DNA of 30,338 bases from Streptomyces alboflavus (lineage in GTDB: Bacteria > Actinomycetota > Actinomycetes > Streptomycetales > Streptomycetaceae). Shown here piece by piece: positions 23,687 through 30,338 of this stretch. A program made the translations under genes and the position numbers. The stretch's first letter is position 1. The number at the start of each line of letters is the position of its first letter. The notes under the pieces were generated by a model. It made no database searches, had not been told where the DNA came from, and saw nothing but the letters and a program-made list of their open reading frames with translations. The stretch covers positions 1 to 30,338 of the forward strand of contig NZ_JNXT01000081.1 of assembly GCF_000716675.1 (NCBI RefSeq). Reading direction: 5' to 3'.

Positions 23687-24829
23687 TCACAGCTTCGGCG
23701 CAATCTCTTCGGTCCAGATCTTGGTGCGCTCCTCGCGCGACATGTGGCAGGCCGAGTAGTGCCCGGAGCCGACCAAGCTCAGCTCGGGGCGCTCACTGCG
23801 CGTGATCTGGTCCTTGGGCACGTCCGCGTACGGGCAGCGCGGGTTGAAGGCGCAGCCGCTCGGCAGGTTGATGAGGCTGGGCGGGGAGCCCTTGACCGGG
23901 ACGAGGCGCTCGGTCTCCTCGCGGTCGATGCGCGGCATCGAGCCGAGCAGACCCCAGGTGTAGGGGTGCTGGGGCTCGTAGAAGACCTGCTGCGCGGAGC
24001 CGCGCTCGACGCAGCGGCCGCCGTACATCACGAGCAGTTCGTCGGCCATCTCCGCCACCACGCCGAGGTCGTGGGTGATCATGATGACCGCGGAGCCGAA
24101 CTCCTTCTGCAGGTCCCGGATCAGGTCCAGGATCTGCGCCTGGACGGTCACGTCCAGGGCGGTGGTCGGCTCGTCGGCGATGAGCAGCTCGGGGTTGTTG
24201 ACGAGCGCCATGGCGATCATCGCGCGCTGGCGCATGCCGCCGGAGAACTCGTGCGGGTAGGAGTCCACGCGCTTGTCGGGCTGCGGGATGCCGACCCGGT
24301 CGAGCATGTCGATGGCGTGCTTGCGGGCCGCCTTCTTGTCGACGTCGTTGTGGACCCGGTACGCCTCGATGATCTGCTTGCCGATCGAGTAGTACGGGTG
24401 CAGCGCCGACAGCGGGTCCTGGAAGATCATCGCCATCTCGCGGCCGCGGAGTTTGCGCACCTCGTCCGCCGGGGAGCTGAGCAGCTCGGTGCCGTTCAGC
24501 CAGATCTCGCCGGACAGCTGCGCCTTGCGGCGGCCGTACTGCCCGGCGGTGTGCAGGCCGAGGATGCCGAGCGAGGTGACGGACTTGCCGGACCCGGACT
24601 CGCCGACGATGCCGAGGGTGCGGCCCTTCTCCAGGCTGAAGCTGAGGCCGTCGACGGACTTGACCAGGCCGTCGTCGGTCGGGAAGTGCACCTTGAGGTC
24701 GCGCACCTCGAGGAAGGCGGTGGGAGCGGGCGAGCCGGCGACGACCTCGCCGACGGCCGTGCCGGTCTTCGACACGGTGGCTTCCGCGTCGCCCTCGGGC
24801 GCCGCTCCGCTCTTGGACAGTTCGGTCAT
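23687..24829 (-). CDS. oppD: Oligopeptide/dipeptide ABC transporter ATPase (OppD-like)
   Basis: 380 residues. The ATG at 24829 overlaps the stop of the upstream permease (ATGA); the open frame further upstream is antisense-type extension. Walker A is GESGSGKS (76-83), the signature is FSGGMRQR (195-202) and Walker B is LLIADEP (215-221). The C-terminal peptide-transporter domain has cysteines C326, C332 and C361 ([11 protein letters not shown] and ACH), the arrangement associated with a possible Fe-S site in this subfamily. About 40 variable residues precede the ATPase core. It forms the ATPase pair with OppF, whose gene starts within a few bases of this stop codon. Confidence 0.95.
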   Translation of the reverse strand: MTELSKSGAAPEGDAEATVSKTGTAVGEVVAGSPAPTAFLEVRDLKVHFPTDDGLVKSVDGLSFSLEKGRTLGIVGESGSGKSVTSLGILGLHTAGQYGRRKAQLSGEIWLNGTELLSSPADEVRKLRGREMAMIFQDPLSALHPYYSIGKQIIEAYRVHNDVDKKAARKHAIDMLDRVGIPQPDKRVDSYPHEFSGGMRQRAMIAMALVNNPELLIADEPTTALDVTVQAQILDLIRDLQKEFGSAVIMITHDLGVVAEMADELLVMYGGRCVERGSAQQVFYEPQHPYTWGLLGSMPRIDREETERLVPVKGSPPSLINLPSGCAFNPRCPYADVPKDQITRSERPELSLVGSGHYSACHMSREERTKIWTEEIAPKL

Positions 24830-25893
24830 CCCAGCCTCACTCGCGGGTCGATGACGGCGTACAGAAGGTCCACGACGAGGTTGGCGATGGCGATCGCGAG
24901 GGCCGCACACAGGGTGACGCCGAGGATCACGGGCAGGTCCTTGCTGCTGATGGCCCTGACCGCTTCCAGGCCGAGGCCCGGGAGGTTGAAGGTGGACTCG
25001 GTGAGCACGGCGCCGCCCATGAGCACGCCGAGGTCGAGTCCGAAGACGGTGAGGATCGGTGTCATCGCGGAGCGCAGCGCGTGTCTGCGGATGACGACGA
25101 CCTCGCCGAGGCCCTTGGCGCGCGCGGTGCGGATGTAGTCCTCGCCCAGCACTTCCAGCATGGTGGCGCGGGTGAGGCGGGCGTACATCGCGGCGTTCAG
25201 GAAGGCGAGCACGACCCAGGGCAGGATCAGCGTCTGGAACCAGACGTCGATGGAGTCGTCCGTACTGAGGCTGTCGGCGATCTTCACCCAGCCCAGGTTG
25301 TGGACGAAGACGCCCATCGCGATCATGCCGGTGAAGAAGACGGGGAGCGAGACGCCGCCGAGGGCGGTGGTCATCGCGGCGCGGTCCCAGATGGTGCCGC
25401 GCTTGAGCGCGGAGACCACACCGGTGAGGACACCGGCGCCGAGCCACAGCACACAGGCACCGGCGGCGAGCGCGCCGGTGACGGGCAGGGCGTCCTTGAG
25501 GGTCTCCCAGACGGGGGCCTCGGTGCGGAAGGAGTAGCCGAAGCAGGGTGCCGGGCAATGGGTGACGTCACTGCCGTTGACGTAGTCCCGGCCCATCGGG
25601 ATGCCCTTGATGAAGTCCCAGAACTGGACGATCAGCGGGTCGTTGAGGCCGAGTTTGGCGCGAATGCCTTCGAGCTGCTCGGCTCCGGCCTGCTTTCCGG
25701 CGAAGAGGACGGCGATGTCCTGTCCAGCCCACTTGGGCAGCATGTAGAAGACGGTGAAGGTCGCGAGCAGTACGACCAGCACCATGATGATGACGGCGAT
25801 CAGGCGCCGGATGAGATAAGCAAGCACTGTGCGCGGCCCGGCGGTGGTCCCGTGCTCCCTGGTGAGGGGTTCGGGGCCACCGCCCGGGGCCAT
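24826..25893 (-). CDS. Peptide ABC transporter permease (OppB-like)
   Basis: 355 residues from the ATG at 25893, with GAAGGG upstream; a GTG at 25827 (VLAYLIRRL) would begin exactly at the first membrane span. Six membrane segments are expected. The EAA loop that contacts the ATPase is visible as EDYIRTARAKGLGEVVVIRRHALRSAM-type sequence. The C-terminus ends in the standard [14 protein letters not shown]. The long external loop after the first span contains the pair CPAPC, which could form a disulfide. The stop overlaps the OppD start by four bases. It is 98 bases after the binding-protein gene, with a strong hairpin between. Confidence 0.94.
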   Translation of the reverse strand: MAPGGGPEPLTREHGTTAGPRTVLAYLIRRLIAVIIMVLVVLLATFTVFYMLPKWAGQDIAVLFAGKQAGAEQLEGIRAKLGLNDPLIVQFWDFIKGIPMGRDYVNGSDVTHCPAPCFGYSFRTEAPVWETLKDALPVTGALAAGACVLWLGAGVLTGVVSALKRGTIWDRAAMTTALGGVSLPVFFTGMIAMGVFVHNLGWVKIADSLSTDDSIDVWFQTLILPWVVLAFLNAAMYARLTRATMLEVLGEDYIRTARAKGLGEVVVIRRHALRSAMTPILTVFGLDLGVLMGGAVLTESTFNLPGLGLEAVRAISSKDLPVILGVTLCAALAIAIANLVVDLLYAVIDPRVRLG

Positions 25894-25950
25894 CACCTGC
25901 CCTTCGGACTGGCGGAATCGGCGGCGGTGTGACGGTCAATCAACTAGGGG

Positions 25951-25979
25951 CGCCACGGCGGGGGTCGCCCGCCGTGGCG
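25951..25979 (-). terminator. Perfect 12-bp hairpin after the binding-protein gene (attenuator)
   Basis: CGCCACGGCGGG (25951-25962) pairs perfectly with CCCGCCGTGGCG (25968-25979) around a 5-base loop. It starts 13 bases after the binding-protein stop codon. Stems at this position in binding-protein operons typically stabilise the upstream mRNA and reduce read-through, giving excess binding protein over permease. No U-tract follows, so partial termination or 3'-end protection is more likely than full stop. Confidence 0.75.
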
Positions 25980-25991
25980 AGGTGGCGGAGG

Positions 25992-27755
25992 CTACTTCTT
26001 GACGCCGAGGGCGACGTAGTCGTACCGGCCGTTGTAGGCGTCGGACATGTAGGCGTTGGTCAGCCGCGGGCCACGCCAGGTGATGTTCTTCTCGTACAGG
26101 AAGGGCATCCAGTCGGCCTGGTCGAGGATGCGCTTGTCGAGCTTCTTGTAGATCTCCGCGGCCTTGGCCGGGTCGGTCTCCGCGATCGCGTCATCGAACA
26201 TCTTGTCGATCTTCGGGTCCTTGATCTGGGACTCGTTGTAGTTGCCGTTCTCGTTGAGGAAGCGGCTGTCGAACAGCGGCTGCGCGTAGCCCTGGCCGGT
26301 CGGGAAGTCGGGGCCCCAGCCGCTCATCTGCATGCTGTAGCCGCGCTTCCTCACGACGGAGGGCGAGCCGGTGATGCTGGCGGAGTCGGCGCCGTCCAGC
26401 TGCTCCACGGAGACGTTGATGCCGACCTTCTTGAGCTGCGCCTGGAGCGCCTCGGCGGTGTCGACCTCACCCGGGTTGTTGTTGCGGGCTGTGATCTTGG
26501 CGCTGAAGCCGTCGGGCTTACCGCACTTCTTCAGCTCCTCCTTGGCCTTGGCGGCGTCCGGCTTGCCCTTGCGTTCCACGACGCCGTACGGGTCGTAGTC
26601 GCTGTAGCCCGGAACCGCCTTCGGCAGGGTGCTGTTGGCGATGTCACCGGCGGCGAGGGCGCCACCGCGGGTCTGCTGCAGACCCGCGAAGTCGGTGCCG
26701 TAGAAGACGGCCTTGCGGCAGTGGACGTTGTCGAACGGCTTCGCCGTGTGGATCAGGGCGACATAGCGCACGAAGGACGTGTGCATGTTGTCGACGCTGT
26801 CCTTGTGCTTCTGCACGGCGGTGACGCGGCCGGACTGGGTCATGCCGGTGCCGTTGAGGTCGACGTCGTAGTCGCCGGCCATCAGGCGCTTGTCGTTCTC
26901 CTCCAGGTTGGCGGAGATCGTCACGTCGACCTTGTCGGGCAGCGCCGGGCGGATCGGGTCCGAGGCCTTCTTCCACTTGTCATTGCGGACCAGGACGATC
27001 TTCTTGCCGGCCTTGTACTCCGAGAACTTGTACGGTCCCGAGGAGAACGGCCGCTGCGTGTACTTGGCCTTCGTGTCCTTGGCCTTCTTCACGGGGGAGC
27101 CCGCGGGCATCGCCAGGAACTGCTCGAAGTCACCGTTGCGCTTGGGCAGCTTGAAGATGATGGTCTGGTCGTCGGGCGTCTCGATCGCCTTCAGGCCGTC
27201 CGCGGAGCTGTCCTTGTACGGGCCCTTGTAATCGCCCTTGGGGTCGAGCGTCTGACGGATGTAGCCGGGACCACCAGTGATCGTGTCGGTGGCCCACAGA
27301 CGCTCGATGCCGTACTTGACGTCCTTGGAGGTCAGCTTCGAGCCGTCCTCCCAGGTCAGGCCGTCACGCAGGGTGTACGTGTAGGTCTTGCCGTCGTCCG
27401 AGATCTTCGCGGTGGACGTGGCCAGGTCCGGCACCAGCTTCGTGCCCGCCTTGCCCGGCTTGGTGTCGTACGACACCAGCTGGCGGGTGTAGAAGCGCAT
27501 GAAGTCCCAGGACATGCCGTAGTAGGCGCGCTGCGGGTCGGCGGAGTCGAGGTCCTGCTTGCCGACCATGCGGAGGGTGCCGCCGGTCTTCTTGGACGCG
27601 TTGGCGACCTTGTTCAGAGCAGCGTTGTAACCGGCGCCCTTGCCGTCACCGTCGCTGTCACCGTCGCCGCCACCGCAGGCCGTGGTGGTCACCAGGGCCG
27701 CGACGACGAGGGCCGCGCCCGCGGCGAGCCGCCTTTTCGGGGGAAGTGTGGGCAT
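25992..27755 (-). CDS. Peptide-binding lipoprotein of ABC transporter (SBP family 5, OppA-like)
   Basis: 587 residues from the ATG at 27755. The lipoprotein signal is PPKRRLAAGAALVVAALVT with TTAC, the lipidated cysteine being C27. A Gly/Asp/Ser linker (28-38) follows, then an SBP_bac_5 fold with LVPDLATS, YTLRDGLTWEDGSKLTSKDV and a C-terminal DQADWMPFLYEKN segment. The product should be tethered outside the membrane and deliver oligo- or dipeptides to the two permeases. It is lysine- and asparagine-rich relative to neighbours, as usual for secreted binding proteins. The gene sits between the two permease genes, 101 bases after the OppC-like one, and is followed by a strong hairpin. Confidence 0.95.
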   Translation of the reverse strand: MPTLPPKRRLAAGAALVVAALVTTTACGGGDGDSDGDGKGAGYNAALNKVANASKKTGGTLRMVGKQDLDSADPQRAYYGMSWDFMRFYTRQLVSYDTKPGKAGTKLVPDLATSTAKISDDGKTYTYTLRDGLTWEDGSKLTSKDVKYGIERLWATDTITGGPGYIRQTLDPKGDYKGPYKDSSADGLKAIETPDDQTIIFKLPKRNGDFEQFLAMPAGSPVKKAKDTKAKYTQRPFSSGPYKFSEYKAGKKIVLVRNDKWKKASDPIRPALPDKVDVTISANLEENDKRLMAGDYDVDLNGTGMTQSGRVTAVQKHKDSVDNMHTSFVRYVALIHTAKPFDNVHCRKAVFYGTDFAGLQQTRGGALAAGDIANSTLPKAVPGYSDYDPYGVVERKGKPDAAKAKEELKKCGKPDGFSAKITARNNNPGEVDTAEALQAQLKKVGINVSVEQLDGADSASITGSPSVVRKRGYSMQMSGWGPDFPTGQGYAQPLFDSRFLNENGNYNESQIKDPKIDKMFDDAIAETDPAKAAEIYKKLDKRILDQADWMPFLYEKNITWRGPRLTNAYMSDAYNGRYDYVALGVKK

Positions 27756-27856
27756 TTTCTCGCAACCTTCCAGATTTGCGGTCCTTGGCTTATCGCTGCC
27801 GGAGAACCATGGAAAGAGCCACCTGACCAGCGGCAGGGGCAAGTCAGTCGGGACTG

Positions 27857-28861
27857 CTAGCGGGTTCCCTTGGGGTCGAGCGCGTCGCGCAGACCGTCCC
27901 CGAAGAGGTTGAAGGCGAGCACCGTGATGAAGATCGTCACGCCCGGGAAGACCATGAACATCGGGTCGTGCTCGTACGTTTCGAGAGCGTCGCGCAGCAT
28001 GCCGCCCCAGGAGGCGGTCGGCGGCTTGACACCCGCGCCCAGGAAGCTGAGGGCGGCCTCCGTGAGGATGTTCGTGGGGATCATCAGCGTCGCGTAGACG
28101 GTGATGGGGGCCACGAGGTTCGGCAGGAGTTCGCGGAACAGGATGTGGCGCCGGCCGCCGCCGAGGCTCTTGGCGGCCTCCACGTACTCGCGCTCCCTGA
28201 GCGAGAGCGTCTGGCCGCGCACGATGCGCCCGATGTACGGCCAGCCGAAGAAGCCGATGACCAGGACGAGGATCGCGACGCGCACGCTCGTGCCTTGCAG
28301 GCCAAGGAGGTCGTCGGGGAGCACCGAGATCAGGGAGATGATGAAGAGCAGCTGCGGGAAGGACAGCAGCACGTCCATCACCCGGCTGATCAGCGCGTCG
28401 ACCCAGCCGCCGAAGTAGCCGGCGATGATGCCGAAGAGCGTGCCGAGCACCACCGCGACCACGGCGGCGAGGAAGGCCACGAGCAGCGAGATCCGCGCGC
28501 CGTAGACGATCCGGCTGAACACGTCGCGGCCCTTGTTGGGCTCGACGCCGAACAGGAAGTCGCTGCTCACGCCGCCGAACGAGCCCGTGGGCAGGTTGGT
28601 CAGCGGGTCCAGCTTGTCCTGGTGGAAGTCGTTCGGCGGGTGGCCGAGAAGGCCGACGATCAGGGGCGCGAAGACCGCGACCAGGACCAGTACGAGCACG
28701 GTGATTCCGCCGGCCAGGGCCACCTTGTCCCGCTTCAGTCGGTTCCAGGCGATCTGCTTGAGCGACCGCCCCTCGACCTTCTTCACCCCCGCACCAGCTG
28801 CGGGAGCGACGTCCTCGGTGGGTTTCGCGTCCGCAGGTGTGTCATGCAATGGCGCCGTCAT
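27857..28861 (-). CDS. Peptide ABC transporter permease (OppC-like)
   Basis: 334 residues from the ATG at 28861; the frame continues upstream without family sequence. A cytoplasmic N-terminal tail of about 50 residues (RSLKQIAWNRLKRDKVALAG) is typical of OppC. Six membrane spans are expected, with the EAA loop REYVEAAKSLGGGRRHILFREL, the NILTEAALSFLGAGVKPPTASWG block and the end FGDGLRDALDPKG. It is the first gene of the transporter run, so the promoter should lie in 28862-29180. The order permease, binding protein, permease, ATPase, ATPase differs from the classical oppABCDF order. Confidence 0.95.
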   Translation of the reverse strand: MTAPLHDTPADAKPTEDVAPAAGAGVKKVEGRSLKQIAWNRLKRDKVALAGGITVLVLVLVAVFAPLIVGLLGHPPNDFHQDKLDPLTNLPTGSFGGVSSDFLFGVEPNKGRDVFSRIVYGARISLLVAFLAAVVAVVLGTLFGIIAGYFGGWVDALISRVMDVLLSFPQLLFIISLISVLPDDLLGLQGTSVRVAILVLVIGFFGWPYIGRIVRGQTLSLREREYVEAAKSLGGGRRHILFRELLPNLVAPITVYATLMIPTNILTEAALSFLGAGVKPPTASWGGMLRDALETYEHDPMFMVFPGVTIFITVLAFNLFGDGLRDALDPKGTR

Positions 28862-29229
28862 CGTGGCAGGGACCCCTCTCAACCGGCGGTGACCGGCCCG
28901 CACTTGCCGCTGTAGCGACGTGATCGTCCGTCGTACACAGGGGCGAAGGCCCCTTGGAGCGGGAGTCTTCAACGGGGTCGTGATCTGTTACCAGACTTGT
29001 CGGGGAATGGATGCGCAACCGTGATGCTGATCGAGGTGTTCCGTTATCCGGACGAGACTGAACGCCGGGCGAACGCAGGGCACTTCGGGGCCAAGGCGCC
29101 ATGGGAGTCCATACCGTCGCTCGGGCACCCTTAGGGGACATCGCGCACGTCGGCGCTGATCAGCAAGCTCCCGACCGGCTAAATCCGGACGCTGTCCGGA
29201 TCGGTGCGGAGGGGTTTGTGCCGTTTTGT
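28862..29229. promoter_or_regulatory. Intergenic region upstream of the peptide transporter
   Basis: About 370 bases lie between the transporter operon and the SseB-like gene. The right end holds the SseB-gene terminator. The rest is less G/C-rich than coding DNA and should contain the transporter promoter. I can point to no convincing -35/-10 pair and no coding frame of good composition. Confidence 0.5.
29183..29201 (-). terminator. Intrinsic-type terminator of the SseB-like gene
   Basis: ATCCGGAC (29183-29190) and GTCCGGAT (29194-29201) form a perfect 8-bp stem with a 3-base loop, 28 bases past the stop codon. On the minus strand the stem runs straight into TTTAG, a short U-tract that is rare in this genome. 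Confidence 0.75.
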
Positions 29230-30045
29230 TCAGTACGGGGCGGGATAGCCGTATCCGCCCGCGGCGGGGGCCGGGGCGGCCTGTGCGTCGCGGTCGTAGA
29301 ACGGGCGGGCGTTGGCGCGCAGCCACATCGCCACCGGGTCGTGCGGGTCGGCCATCGCCACGGTGGAGACCGGCAGGCCCTCGGGGACGGCGCCGATGGA
29401 CTGCTGCATCATCGCGCGGACCGTGTCCACCGCGCCCGGCGAGGTGTCGTACACATCGAGGCCGATGGCCAGGTACGGGGCGCCGAGCGCGGGCTGCACC
29501 CAGGCGCGGCGCAGCGAGCGGACCGTCGGGGTGCGGTGGGCGTTCTGGCTCAACAGGGCGTAGAACTGCGGGAGTTCGATGGCCGGTTCGGTCAGGCGCA
29601 GGGGCCCCGCGGGCTGTAGGTCGAGGCCACTGGCGATGCGGCGCAGGTCCAGCCAGGGGATGCCGACGCCGCCGCCCGGGGCGTGCGGATTCAGCCAGAG
29701 GCCGTAGTGGTCGGGGTACAGGGCGCGGGCCGCGTCCAGGCCGGTGAGCACCTCGTAGCCGCGGTTCCAGCCGCTGGCGGAGAGTTCCTGGGCGGAGGTC
29801 ACGCAGGGGGCGTAGCCGAGCCCTTCGACTTCCATGTTGCCGTACTGCGCGTCGGGGGAACCCGACTGGCCGTGCCAGAGCAGCATCCACACCTGGTCGT
29901 CGGCGAGGGCTCCGAGCAGCGCCTCGTACGCGTCGTAGCGGCCCGGCGCCACCTGGCGCAGCATGTGCTCGACGTTTCCCCAAGCTCGCGGGCGCGCTCC
30001 AACAGGGGAGGCCCCGTCGCCCGCGGCCGTGCCCGACGCACTCAC
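29230..30045 (-). CDS. SseB-family protein (enhanced serine sensitivity type)
   Basis: 271 residues from a GTG at 30045, with AAGGGG about 9 bases upstream; a GTG at 30063 would add six residues including a TTA codon. The conserved part starts at HMLRQVAPGRYDAYEALLGAL. The SseB C-terminal-like region lies at about 175-260, with PYLAIGLDVYDTSPGAVDTVRAMM and DPVAMWLRANARPFYDRD. The tail is Pro/Ala/Gly/Tyr-rich. The molecular function of the family is unknown; E. coli SseB is linked to serine sensitivity. A 14-residue segment near the N-terminus (GASPVGARPRAWGN) is encoded by a dispersed hairpin repeat and looks like an in-frame insertion. The gene has its own terminator and is upstream of, but separate from, the transporter operon. 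Confidence 0.8.
   Translation of the reverse strand: MSASGTAAGDGASPVGARPRAWGNVEHMLRQVAPGRYDAYEALLGALADDQVWMLLWHGQSGSPDAQYGNMEVEGLGYAPCVTSAQELSASGWNRGYEVLTGLDAARALYPDHYGLWLNPHAPGGGVGIPWLDLRRIASGLDLQPAGPLRLTEPAIELPQFYALLSQNAHRTPTVRSLRRAWVQPALGAPYLAIGLDVYDTSPGAVDTVRAMMQQSIGAVPEGLPVSTVAMADPHDPVAMWLRANARPFYDRDAQAAPAPAAGGYGYPAPY
29977..30015. repeat. Small hairpin repeat, copy C, inside the SseB-like coding region
   Basis: TCCCCAAGCTC (29977-29987) and ACAGGGGAGGCCCC (30002-30015) match the arms of copies A and B; the central part is longer and diverged (GCGGGCGCGCTCCA). Read on the gene strand it encodes the N-terminal Gly-Ala-Ser-Pro-Val-Gly-Ala-Arg segment. The length keeps the frame open. Confidence 0.5.
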
Positions 30046-30338
30046 CCGTAACCGCCCCTTCACGACTTGCCCGACGTGCTCGACCCGTCCGCACGGGTGT
30101 GCTCGGGTCGAGTCAATGGAACCAGCTTACTTCTGGCGTGGGCGCCTTGATCGGGGCTCGGGTGGGTCGTTGGTTCCCGTTTCCCTCGGCCGGGGCGTGG
30201 GTGTCTCCTCGGCTCGGCCGCGGATGCTGTGCCGCCGCTGCGCGGCGGCCTTCCCACCCGCCCACCCGTTGCTGTCGGCCCCGGGGTGGGGGCCGGGGGC
30301 CGTGCGGCGCGGGGTGGCGTTCCCGTGCGGGCCGGGGG
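30046..30338. other. Upstream region of the SseB-like gene to window edge
   Basis: No gene is supported. The 30075-30140 part is the likely promoter zone of the SseB-like gene and includes a rare AT-rich run (AATGGAACCAGCTTACTTC). Beyond 30150 the sequence is repetitive and G/C-rich, with motifs such as CCCACCCGCCCACCCGTTGC that recur between genes in Streptomyces. Confidence 0.4.
30231..30249. terminator. Strong hairpin near the right window edge
   Basis: GCCGCCGC (30231-30238) and GCGGCGGC (30242-30249) form a perfect 8-bp stem with a TGC loop. There is no U-tract. It probably belongs to the end of a gene just outside the window. Confidence 0.45.

Noticed and set aside
25929..27860. 643-codon plus-strand ORF opposite the binding-protein gene
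   Set aside because: The minus strand gives a lipoprotein with signal peptide, lipobox and SBP family 5 motifs; the plus frame has none.
28862..29229. Possible small gene or riboswitch upstream of the peptide transporter
   Set aside because: No frame has convincing start, ribosome-binding site and codon bias, and I could not fold a recognisable riboswitch core. Only the SseB-gene terminator is supported.

Overview
The window is Streptomyces chromosome. The supports are very high GC, a strong third-position G/C bias, GTG as a frequent start codon, many long antisense ORFs of the kind GC-rich codon use produces, and gene content and order that match, from memory, the S. coelicolor interval from the RmdB gene and ligA to a second oligopeptide ABC transporter. 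I see no insertion sequence, phage, CRISPR, tRNA or rRNA. This is core-like chromosome with small intergenic repeats, not an island.

Left part (310-8469, minus strand). A gene run is read right to left: a LOG/TIGR00730 nucleotide phosphoribohydrolase, a short-chain dehydrogenase, a core-type MetE-like methyltransferase, the NAD-dependent DNA ligase LigA, a hairpin, then a large membrane GGDEF-EAL protein resembling RmdB. The last has an unusual, roughly 440-residue low-complexity N-terminal extension. Next come a DUF427 protein, a GlxA-type DJ-1/AraC regulator and a divergent quinone-oxidoreductase-like enzyme.

Middle (11237-16867). mnmA and a cysteine desulfurase, partners in tRNA 2-thiouridine synthesis, flank a Tat-exported Amidase_2 on the opposite strand. 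Upstream of the desulfurase lie a DUF4190 protein and a 50-residue membrane protein, both divergent from a TetR regulator across a palindrome-rich intergenic region. The TetR gene is followed by an alpha/beta hydrolase with an Asp nucleophile of the dehalogenase/epoxide-hydrolase kind.

Right-middle (16839-22246). A WYL-domain regulator diverges from a LysR regulator. The LysR gene is followed by a cysteine dioxygenase-like cupin translationally coupled to a YeiH/UPF0324 putative sulfite/sulfate exporter. I read this as a thiol-oxidation and sulfur-overflow unit. A TesB-like thioesterase and a UPF0126 membrane protein follow on the minus strand.

Right (22491-30045, minus strand). A complete oligopeptide/dipeptide ABC transporter is read in the order OppC-like permease, lipoprotein binding protein, OppB-like permease, OppD, OppF. 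A strong hairpin follows the binding-protein gene. An SseB-family gene with its own terminator comes last, and a small repeat appears to have inserted in frame near its N-terminus.

Three repeat classes stand out: long inverted repeats at gene ends (11035-11197 and 22281-22480, with a related piece at 13213), a small CCCC-GCTC/GAGC-GGGG hairpin repeat (3791, 13247, 29977), and a six-unit decamer array at 8561-8620.
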